Shown piece after piece: positions 51,190-60,100 of a stretch of DNA of 64,000 bases. The DNA comes from Candidatus Latescibacterota bacterium. Lineage in GTDB: Bacteria > Latescibacterota > UBA2968 > UBA8231. Below the pieces are notes generated by a model, which saw only the letters and a program-made list of their open reading frames with translations, made no database searches and was not told the origin of the DNA. Position 1 is the first letter of the stretch. Every line of letters begins with the position of its first letter. The stretch is taken from assembly GCA_022826515.1 (NCBI GenBank), contig JAJDUT010000037.1, positions 28,442 through 92,441 of the forward strand. The letters run 5' to 3'. The position numbers and the translations under genes were made by a program.

Positions 51190-52128
51190 ATGGATACATT
51201 GCCCGATGTCATTCCCTTGACGCCCTATTACCGGGAGATGGTGTGGGGCGGACGCCGCTTAGCTGCGCTCTACGGCAAGGCCCTGCCAGACGATGCGCTC
51301 ATTGGCGAGTCCTTTGAACTGTCGGCATACGAGGGCCGCGAGAGTCGGGCGGCGGACGGTCGCTCACTGCGCGAGTTGGTGGAAACGCATCGCGCCGACT
51401 TGGTCGGTGCTGCGGTGTGGGAGCGTTACGGTGGGCGCTTCCCTCTGCTTATTAAGCTGCTCGACGCTCAGCAAGATCTGTCGATTCAAGTGCATCCCGA
51501 CGACGAGTACACTCGGCGCAATGGGTTGGAAGACAGCGGCAAGATGGAGGCTTGGTACGTGCTGCAATCAGACGGCGGTCGCGTGGCTTGCGGGCTGGCT
51601 GAGGGCGTGGGCCGCGCCGAGTTTATCGCCGCCCACGCGGCCAATCGCGTCGCCGAGGTAGTTCGCTTTTACCCGGTTGCGCCGGGGGACGTGCTCTTTG
51701 TGCCGCCGGGCACGGTACACGCCCTGTGCCAAGGGGTCGTCCTCTACGAGGTACAGCAAACGAGCGACCTGACCTTCCGCATCTACGACTACGGCCGGCC
51801 GCGCGAGCTGCACTGGGAGCAGGCTCTTGAGGTCATCGACTTTGCCCAATGCCTGCCCGGGCCAGTGCCTCATCCCGTGTTGCGGGGCCAAGTGCTGGTA
51901 GAGTCCGAGCATTTTGTGCTGCGCGGCTGCGGCTTAAACGGTGGACAGGCTGAGCATCGGGCCGAGGGATCGTTTTTGTCGCTGACAGTCGTTCGCGGTC
52001 GGGCGTGCGTGGGCGAGTGCGCCTTGGACACGGGTGCGACCGTGCTGGTGCCGGCTGGGCGGGCTTGCGAGATCGCGCCGCTGGGAGGCGAAAGACTGGA
52101 GTACCTAATCGCTTCTGTACCCGTCTGA
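51190..52128 (+). CDS. manA: Mannose-6-phosphate isomerase, class I type
   Basis: 312 residues, a short-form class I enzyme interconverting mannose 6-phosphate and fructose 6-phosphate with zinc. Motifs are PYYREMVWGGRRLA (about 12-25), ESFELSA (about 40-46), FPLLIKLLDAQQDLSIQVHP (about 82-101, Gln99 and His101 as zinc ligands), KMEAWYVL (about 119-126) and PPGTVHALC (about 171-179). The C-terminal jelly-roll (FLSLTVVRGRACVG, GATVLVPAG) is intact. Length matches Bacillus-type ManA (about 315). Immediately downstream of the kinase-like gene, suggesting a carbohydrate-phosphate pathway. Confidence 0.92.
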   Translation: MDTLPDVIPLTPYYREMVWGGRRLAALYGKALPDDALIGESFELSAYEGRESRAADGRSLRELVETHRADLVGAAVWERYGGRFPLLIKLLDAQQDLSIQVHPDDEYTRRNGLEDSGKMEAWYVLQSDGGRVACGLAEGVGRAEFIAAHAANRVAEVVRFYPVAPGDVLFVPPGTVHALCQGVVLYEVQQTSDLTFRIYDYGRPRELHWEQALEVIDFAQCLPGPVPHPVLRGQVLVESEHFVLRGCGLNGGQAEHRAEGSFLSLTVVRGRACVGECALDTGATVLVPAGRACEIAPLGGERLEYLIASVPV

Positions 52129-52198
52129 AAAGTCTTGCCGGAACGCCAGCCCCGATTATCATTAACCAACACAACCACCAACAACGAAGGAGTGTATT

Positions 52199-52984
52199 GT
52201 GAGTCTATTTTCGCTAGAGGGAAAAGTTGCTCTCGTCACTGGCGCTAGTCGCGGCATTGGTCGCGGGGTGGCCGCGGGCATGGCTGAGGCCGGAGCCACG
52301 GTTATCTGCGCTGCCCGCACCCGCAGTCAGCTCGACGAAGCCGTCGCCGCCATTGAGGCCAGCGGCGGTAAGGCCCGCGCGGTTGAGCTGGATATGGCCG
52401 ACTTAGAGGGTATGGATGCGGCCTTGGAGCAATGCGGGCCTATAGACATCCTGTTCAACAATGCCGGCATGAACATCCGCCAGCCTATCGTCGAGGTCTC
52501 GGAGGAAAACTACGACCAGATCATGGCCGTCAACCTCAAGGGCCTGTACTTCCTCAGCCAGAAGGTCGGCCGCCAGATGATCGAGCGCGGCCAAGGCGGC
52601 AAGATCATCAACATCGGCTCGCTGACCACGGGCTATGCCCTTGCCAAAGTGTCGGTGTACACCGCGACCAAGGGAGCCGTCGGCCAGCTCACCAAGGGGC
52701 AAGCCATTGAGTTCGGGCCGCATAACATCCAGGTCAATGCCATCTGTCCGGGCTTTGTGATCACCTCGCTTAGCGAGAAGCTGTGGGCCGACGACACTAT
52801 GCGGGCTTGGGGCGAGGGGCGGGTTGCGCTCAACCGCTTGGGGATGCCCGAAGACATGGTTGGCACGGCCGTCTTCCTCGCCGCGCCAGCTTCGGATTAC
52901 GTCACCGGGCAGTGCATTTACGTCGATGGCGGCTTCATGGCTGGCGACGAGTGGCCCTTGCCGCCGGTGGCTGGTAGCAAGTAG
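52199..52984 (+). CDS. Short-chain dehydrogenase/reductase (gluconate 5-dehydrogenase-like)
   Basis: 261 residues from a GTG at 52199 with AAGGAG upstream. Classical SDR signatures: cofactor-binding TGASRGIG (14-21), NNAGM (about 87-91), the INIGS strand with catalytic Ser, and YTATK (about 153-157) with the Tyr/Lys pair; PGFVIT and the C-terminal YVTGQCIYVDGGF close the fold. The sequence around LFNNAGMNIRQP and NAICPGFVIT is like 2-deoxy-D-gluconate or gluconate 5-dehydrogenases. The residue after the second strand (AARTRSQ) favours NADPH. The exact sugar or sugar-acid substrate is unknown. Confidence 0.9.
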   Translation: MSLFSLEGKVALVTGASRGIGRGVAAGMAEAGATVICAARTRSQLDEAVAAIEASGGKARAVELDMADLEGMDAALEQCGPIDILFNNAGMNIRQPIVEVSEENYDQIMAVNLKGLYFLSQKVGRQMIERGQGGKIINIGSLTTGYALAKVSVYTATKGAVGQLTKGQAIEFGPHNIQVNAICPGFVITSLSEKLWADDTMRAWGEGRVALNRLGMPEDMVGTAVFLAAPASDYVTGQCIYVDGGFMAGDEWPLPPVAGSK

Positions 52985-52985
52985 A

Positions 52986-53969
52986 ATGTGGACGGTACTG
53001 AGATTCGTTCCGGCGTTTTGCGTAGCCTTGCTGATCAGCGGCTGCGATGGTTCCGATTCGTCGCCGGTTGGCATCAGTACTGAGTGGAATGAGGCAGGAT
53101 ATGAAATACGTCGCCTGACCGACAACGCTGGCACTGACGAGTCTCCTTCGTGGTCTCCAGATGGTCGCTCTATCGCCTTCGCCTCAGACCGCGACGGCAC
53201 CAACGGAGACATTTACGTGATGGACGCGGATGGCGACAACGTGCGCCGCCTGACCAACCACACTAGCCAAGACGCGACTCCTTCGTGGTCTCCGGACGGT
53301 CGTTTCATCGCCTTCGCCTCTAGCCGCGACGGCAACCCTGAGATTTACGTGATGGATGCGTCGGGGAGTAATGTGCGCCGCCTGACCAACGACAGTGCTG
53401 ACGACGGTGCTAACGACGGTGCTTGGGACTGGTCTCCTTCGTGGTCTCCTGATGGGCACATCATCGCCTTTACCTCAGACCGCGACGGCAGCAGGGACAT
53501 TTACGCGATAGATGCGTCGGGAGATAATCTGCGAAACCTGACCAATCACCCTAGCGACGACGAGGATCCTTCGTGGTCTCCTGATGGGCACACCATCGCC
53601 TTTGCCTCAGACCGCGACGGTGCCAGTGGGGACATTTACGTGATGGATGCGGACGGGGGCAATGTGCGCCGTCTGACTAACCACACTAGCCAGGACGGGG
53701 ATCCTTCGTGGTCTCCTGATGGTCGCTCTATCGCGTTCTTCTCCCTACGAGACGACAGTCCTGAGATCGCTGGGATTAATCCTGAGATTTACGTGATGGA
53801 TGCGGATGGGAGCAACGTGCGCCGCCTGACCAACCACAATGCTTGGGACTATGTTCCTTCGTGGTCTCCAGACAGTCATTTTATCGCCTTTGCCTCCAAC
53901 CGTGGCGACAACAGGGACGTCTATGTGATAGAGGGGTTTGGCAGATCGAATAGAGGGCGGCGACCTTAG
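52986..53969 (+). CDS. TolB-like PD40 beta-propeller lipoprotein
   Basis: 327 residues from the ATG at 52986, one base after the SDR stop. MWTVLRFVPAFCVALLISGC has a lipobox (ISGC). The remaining sequence is six to seven PD40/WD40-like blades with the constant wording PSWSPDGRSIAFASDRDG followed by (D/E)IYVMDADG(D/G/S)NVRRLTNH (about every 42-45 residues). The blades are near-identical at the DNA level, showing recent internal duplication. TolB-type propellers bind partner proteins in the periplasm; no Pal or Tol gene adjoins, so this is a generic propeller lipoprotein. Confidence 0.87.
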   Translation: MWTVLRFVPAFCVALLISGCDGSDSSPVGISTEWNEAGYEIRRLTDNAGTDESPSWSPDGRSIAFASDRDGTNGDIYVMDADGDNVRRLTNHTSQDATPSWSPDGRFIAFASSRDGNPEIYVMDASGSNVRRLTNDSADDGANDGAWDWSPSWSPDGHIIAFTSDRDGSRDIYAIDASGDNLRNLTNHPSDDEDPSWSPDGHTIAFASDRDGASGDIYVMDADGGNVRRLTNHTSQDGDPSWSPDGRSIAFFSLRDDSPEIAGINPEIYVMDADGSNVRRLTNHNAWDYVPSWSPDSHFIAFASNRGDNRDVYVIEGFGRSNRGRRP

Positions 53970-53987
53970 CGCGATGTTGATAGATCG

Positions 53988-54239
53988 TTACGGTAGGCGA
54001 TCTTTGAGGTCTGGCGGCTGGCCGCCGTCTCGTCGAAGTAGGCGGCGAGCCGCTTCAATATCGGCCTCGGTGCCACGCTCGGTGAAGAACTCGGCGGTTT
54101 TCATGGCGGCGATCTTTTCGGCAATAGCTGTGTTTACGAACTGATTGATACTCGTACCGTCAGCTTTGCTGATGTCGGCGACTGCGGCCTTCAAGAAGGT
54201 CGGCATCCGCAATAGGTAGGTGCTGGTTAGTTTTTTCAT
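53988..54239 (-). CDS. Ribbon-helix-helix (HicB-like) antitoxin, apparently orphan
   Basis: 83 residues. MKKLTSTYLLRMPTFLKAAV is a ribbon-helix-helix N-terminal strand and first helix, then DGTSINQFVNTAIAEKIAAM as second helix, a layout typical of HicB/Arc-type antitoxins and small DNA-binding proteins. GGAGA lies ahead of the ATG. The C-terminal tail (TERGTEADIEAARRLLRRDGG) is a short helix such as those that bind toxin. No HicA-like or RelE-like toxin is encoded on either side: 3' is the convergent PD40 gene, 5' is a gene-free 266-base spacer. It may be an orphan or control distant genes. Confidence 0.75.
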   Translation of the reverse strand: MKKLTSTYLLRMPTFLKAAVADISKADGTSINQFVNTAIAEKIAAMKTAEFFTERGTEADIEAARRLLRRDGGQPPDLKDRLP

Positions 54240-54348
54240 TTCTGTATTCTCCGCAAGGCTTGTTGGGGCGATAGGAGCGCAATTCCGAAATGTTTGGGTG
54301 CATCACCGAAGTCGCGCTGATGATATTATACACGATTCTCAACGGCTT

Positions 54349-54470
54349 CTAAACCCCTCGCCTTTAGACGGAGCAAAGGTTATTTTCCTGTCGCTATGCC
54401 ACATTCATAGCAAAGCCGCACCTAAACCTCTCGCCCTTATAGGCGAAGGTCGTTTTAGTTTGCGCTATTG
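54349..54470. repeat. Pair of imperfect ~48-base direct repeats
   Basis: CTAAACCCCTCGCCTTTAGA (from 54349) and CTAAACCTCTCGCCCTTATA (from 54422) start two roughly 48-base copies that both end near TCGCTAT/GCGCTATT. They lie in the 54,240-54,505 spacer between the antitoxin gene and acs; nothing else is visible there. Confidence 0.55.
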
Positions 54471-54505
54471 ATGGCTATTTCCACCCTAATGAGGAGTTAG
54501 CTCGC

Positions 54506-56460
<1,955 letters not shown>

Positions 56461-56461
<1 letters not shown>

Positions 56462-58398
56462 TGACCGCCGATGCTTTAGTACGCGAGGACAACTTCTCCC
56501 GCGAGTGGCTGGAGACCAACGGCTTGGGGGGCTGGGCTTCCTCCACGGTCAGCGGTGCGCACACTCGGCGCTACCACGGCCTGCTGGTTGTGGCGACCTG
56601 TCCGCCGGTTGGTCGGGTGGTGTTGCTCTCGCGGCTTGACGAGACTTTGGTCCTACCTACAAGACGCGTCGAGCTAAGTTGCAGCATTTTTCCCGGAGTT
56701 ATTCACCCACGGGGCGACCAATGGCTGACTGCTTTCTCGTCCGAGCCGGTGCCGACGTGGACGTACGCGGGGGATGGGTGGGTGTTGTGCAAGCGGCTGG
56801 CTTTGTTGGCGGGCGAACACGCTTTGGTCGTAGCGTACGAACTGGTGGAAGCGTCTGAGCCGCTTTGGTTGGAGTTGCGCCCCTTTTTCGCGGGTCGGGA
56901 CTATCACCACTTGGTGCAGGCCAACGATCAAGTCGCCCGCACTGGTGCTTGGACCGATGATGTGCTGGCCTATCAACCCTATCCCGATCAGCCCCCTGCC
57001 TACATCTACGCTGCCGACGCATCTTGGGAGGCCGACCCGGACTGGTACTACAACTTCCAATATCCGCACGAGGAAGAGCGCGGCCTCGACCACAGCGAAG
57101 ACCTGTCCACACCCGGCTACCTGCGTCTGCAACTCGTCCCCGGAGAGACTGTTGGCGTAATTGCGGCTACCGAACTGCCCACCTGCCGCGACCCCATTGT
57201 GCTCCTTGCCGACGAAATTGACCGCCGTCAGCGGATGGAGGTACGCGCTGATTGGGCCGCTGATCCTGTGATGCGGTCGTTGGCACGGGCGGCCGATCAG
57301 TTTCTGGTGCGGCGCGGCGATGGCTTGCACACCATTGTCGCGGGCTATCACTGGTTCACGGATTGGGGCCGCGACACCATGATCGCCCTGCCCGGTCTCT
57401 GCTTGGTCACCGGGCGCTTTGCCGAGGCGCGGGGCATCTTCGCGGCGTTTGCCGAGCACGTCAGCGAGGGCATGATCCCCAACCGCTTTCCCGACGCGGG
57501 AGAGGAGCCGGAATACCACGCTGTTGACGCGACGTTGTGGTTTTTTGTCGCGCTCTACAAGTATTTGCAATACACCGAGGATTACGAGTTTGCCCGCGAG
57601 CTGTGGCCGACGTTAGAGGATATAGCCGCTTGGCACGAGCGCGGCACGCGCTACCAGATCCGGGTTGATGCCGATGGTCTGCTCGCGGCTGGGGAGCCGG
57701 GGGTGCAACTGACGTGGATGGACGCCAAGATCGGCGATTGGGTGGTCACGCCGCGCATGGGCAAGCCGGTGGAGGTCAATGCGCTCTGGTACAATGCGCT
57801 CAAAATTTTGCAGCACTTGGCCGAGACATTTGGCCAGCGCGCTGATTACGGCCAGCGCGCCGCTGAGGTGCGGGCGTCTTTTGAGCGCCTGTTCTGGTGC
57901 GAGGAGCGGGGGTATCTCTGCGACGTGGTCGCGCCTGAGGGGCCGGATTGGTCGATCCGCCCCAATCAAATTTTCGCGCTCTCGCTGCCCTTTCCGCTCG
58001 TCGAGGGCGAGCGGGCGCGGCGAATTTTATCTGTGATTGACGAACACTTGCTGACCCCGCGCGGCCTGCGCAGTCTCTCGCCGCGCGACCCGGCGTACTG
58101 CGCCCGGTATGCGGGCGGCCCTTGGGAGCGCGACAGCGCGTATCACCAAGGCACGGTGTGGGGCTGGCTTATCGGCCCGTACATCACCGCCCTCTGTCGT
58201 TGCCACGGCCGCGTGGGCCGCCGGAGCGGCCGCGCCCTTCTCGATGGCTTTGCCGCGCACCTGAACGAGGCGGGCTTGGGCACGATCTCGGAGATATTTG
58301 ACGCCGAGCCGCCTTTTGCGCCGCGCGGCTGCATTGCCCAGGCGTGGAGCGTAGCTGAGTTGTTGCGGGCAGGGGTGGAGGATGTGGGGGAAAAATGA
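56461..58398 (+). CDS. Amylo-alpha-1,6-glucosidase/glycogen-debranching-type protein
   Basis: 645 residues from a GTG overlapping the acs stop by one base. The N-terminal domain (GDE_N-like) begins REWLETNGLGGWASSTVSGA (about 14-33) and RRYHGLLVVA. The C-terminal (alpha/alpha)6 barrel has GYHWFTDWGRDTMIALPGL (about 294-312, acidic residue Asp305 in the family motif), RFPDAGEEPEYHAVDATLWF (about 343-362), TWMDAKIGDWVVTPRMGKPV (about 418-437, with the other acidic site) and PNQIFALSLPFPL. This is the GH133-type enzyme of bacterial and archaeal glycogen debranching. It acts on alpha-1,6 branches in the cytoplasm; no signal peptide. Coupling with acs suggests storage-polymer/acetate metabolism under common control. 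Confidence 0.9.
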
Positions 58399-58471
58399 AG
58401 GGCATGAGCGGCCACTTGCAACTCTTGCTTAGGTGAGCGGTATTAGCTAGGATTGCATCTCACACACTCGC

Positions 58472-58477
58472 TATAAT
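58472..58477 (+). promoter_or_regulatory. Candidate -10 box of the protease-TIR module
   Basis: A perfect TATAAT lies 79 bases upstream of the protease ATG, inside a spacer (58,399-58,555) that has no gene. A TTGCAT 13 bases upstream is too close to be a standard -35, so the call rests on the -10 alone. Confidence 0.35.
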
Positions 58478-58555
58478 GCACAATGTACTCCTGCCAAAGA
58501 TGGTATCTGGAGTTGCGGGTGCAATGGGCGAGCAAATTTTCTAAAGGTAGCCGTT

Positions 58556-59377
58556 ATGGCACTCATTCCACTCGGATATCTAAACGCGGTTGTTGCTTTA
58601 GGCATTCCAACCGAAGAAAATACGGTTCAGTATATAGCAACAGGTTTTCTATACGGCCATCCTTCAAGAGAAGAGTCAAACGATAGAGACCAGAATTTCA
58701 AAGTTTTCCTAGTAACAAACCGTCATGTAGTCGAAGGTTCTGATGTCATAGTAACTCGCTTTAACCGCCCTCTGAATCGTCCCTCACAAATATTCCCTAT
58801 TGAGTCAAGAGCAACGGATGGATCAATGCAGTGGACCATACATCCAGGAGGTGCAGATGTAGCCATTATACCGATTTCTATAGACATATTAGAGCAATAT
58901 GGAATTGAGGTTGAAGTTTTTCGAGGAAACGAAAATGCAATTTCACTGGAAGAAGCACGCCAATTAATCAGTGAAGGCGATGGAGTTTTTGTCCTCGGTT
59001 TTCCAATGGGTTTGGCTGGAGAGGAACGAAATTATACAATCGTTCGTCATGGTACGATAGCACGTATTCAAGATTGGTTTCAAGGAAACCCTAATATACT
59101 GATTGATTCTTTTATATTTCCGGGGAACAGTGGAGGCCCAGTAGTAACCAAACCAGAGCAAGTTCGTATCACTGATACACAGTCTATTATGAGATCACTT
59201 CTGATTGGAATGGTTTCTTCTTACATTCCCTATGAGGAGATTGCTATAAGTGAGCAAACTGGTAGAAGAAGAATGGTTTTCCAAGAGAATTCGGGCCTAG
59301 CAGTGGTAGTTCCCATCGATGTGATTCAAGAAACTGTTGATTATGTGTTATCTAACTCTGAAAAAGACAATGAATAA
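58556..59377 (+). CDS. Cytoplasmic trypsin-like serine protease (candidate defence effector)
   Basis: 273 residues. The fold is that of the S1 family: VTNRHVV (about 53-59) with His57, GGADVAIIPI (98-107) with Asp101, and FPGNSGGPVV (188-197) with Ser192, so the full triad is present in the right order. GDGVFVLGFPMGL (about 141-153) and the VVPIDVIQETVDYVL end are also typical. There is no signal peptide or membrane helix, so it would work inside the cell, unlike most trypsin relatives. It is visibly more AT-rich than its neighbours, suggesting transfer. It is followed after 27 bases by a TIR-like gene; protease plus TIR is the layout of candidate antiviral signalling systems. Confidence 0.82.
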   Translation: MALIPLGYLNAVVALGIPTEENTVQYIATGFLYGHPSREESNDRDQNFKVFLVTNRHVVEGSDVIVTRFNRPLNRPSQIFPIESRATDGSMQWTIHPGGADVAIIPISIDILEQYGIEVEVFRGNENAISLEEARQLISEGDGVFVLGFPMGLAGEERNYTIVRHGTIARIQDWFQGNPNILIDSFIFPGNSGGPVVTKPEQVRITDTQSIMRSLLIGMVSSYIPYEEIAISEQTGRRRMVFQENSGLAVVVPIDVIQETVDYVLSNSEKDNE

Positions 59378-59404
59378 AGACTCAGCGTATAGGAGGACTA
59401 GGCA

Positions 59405-59794
59405 ATGAATACAAAACGCGCCTTCATCAGTTTCGACTTCGACCACGATGCAGAACTACGAGATGCCTTAGTGGGCCAAGCGAAAAATCCTGATTCTCCA
59501 TTCGCCATTGCAGATTGGTCCGTACAGGAACCCTTCGCCGAGAAGTGGAAGGATCAGGTGAGGGAGCGCATACGCAAGACAGACCTTACTATCGTCATTT
59601 GCGGCGAGCATACTCATGAAGCAAAGGGTGTGGCTGCTGAGCTAACCATCGCTCAGGAAGAACAAAAGCCGTATTTCTTGTTATGGGGCCGACCCCAAAA
59701 GGTGTGTCACAAACCTCCTATGGCACGTCGTTCAGACAAAGTTTACGAATGGACATGGAACAATCTGAAGCAATTAATCGAGGGAGCTCGGTAG
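59405..59794 (+). CDS. TIR-like (ThsB/DUF1863-type) protein
   Basis: 129 residues, all one domain. A strong AGGAGG site precedes the ATG. The start KRAFISFDFDHDAELRDALV (4-23) is the first strand and helix of the DUF1863/ThsB TIR-like family; then FAIADWSVQEPFAEKW (33-48), KTDLTIVICGEHTHEAKGVAAEL (58-80 in parts) and KPYFLLWGRP. Glu79, in VAAEL after the ICGEHTH strand, sits at the position of the catalytic glutamate of NAD-consuming TIR domains. In Thoeris defence, ThsB makes a cyclic-ADPR-type signal that activates ThsA. No ThsA (SIR2/Macro/SLOG) is nearby; the adjacent gene is the trypsin-like protease. The known family and the neighbour suggest a defence role by inference. Confidence 0.83.
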   Translation: MNTKRAFISFDFDHDAELRDALVGQAKNPDSPFAIADWSVQEPFAEKWKDQVRERIRKTDLTIVICGEHTHEAKGVAAELTIAQEEQKPYFLLWGRPQKVCHKPPMARRSDKVYEWTWNNLKQLIEGAR

Positions 59795-59824
59795 TTCTAC
59801 CTAACCTGCTAGCGGTCAGCGCTC

Positions 59825-59853
59825 TTGACAGAATCCAACGCAGCCCTTTTAAT
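59825..59853 (+). promoter_or_regulatory. Sigma-70-type promoter of the cobalamin operon
   Basis: TTGACA (59825-59830) and TTTAAT (59848-59853) are separated by 17 bases. The predicted start lies near 59,860, about ten bases ahead of the cobalamin riboswitch, exactly where a leader promoter should be. Confidence 0.75.
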
Positions 59854-59870
59854 AGCCAAATCAAATAACG

Positions 59871-60065
59871 GCGCAGGTGCCCGCTGCCGCACGGCAGTGG
59901 GAGAATAGGGAAGGCAGTGTAAATCTGCCGCGGTCCCGCCACTGTGACCGGTTGACGGCCCATTGGCCGTCGCGTCCCCGACATCAGCCACTGATTCCCA
60001 AGAGGATCGGGAAGGAGTCGGGCGGCACATAACCGGAAGCCAGGAGACCTGCCTGCGATCGAGGT
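59871..60065 (+). ncRNA. Cobalamin (AdoCbl-type) riboswitch
   Basis: The leader shows the canonical elements in order: GCAGGTGCCCGC (P3/L4 entry), GGGAGAATAGGGAAGGC (about 59,899-59,915), GTGTAAATCTGCCGCGGTCC, CGCCACTGTGACC (about 59,937-59,949), a variable P7-P10 arm, then GGGAAGGAGTCGGGC and the B12 box AGCCAGGAGACCTGCC at 60,038-60,053. It lies directly upstream of a TonB-dependent receptor. In Gram-negatives this class usually represses translation by hiding the ribosome-binding site when B12 is bound; here the GTG start (60,101) lies in a GGTGC/GCACC hairpin (60,100-60,104 with 60,114-60,118) and the CACCGGTG palindrome, which is compatible with translational control. Confidence 0.97.
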
Positions 60066-60100
60066 GAACGACACCCTTCGGTAGAAAGGTTGGTCCACCG

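Noticed and set aside
58556..59794. Classical Thoeris (ThsA/ThsB)
   Set aside because: Only a ThsB-like protein is present; no SIR2, SLOG, Macro or membrane ThsA-type protein is encoded nearby, so the classic system is not claimed.
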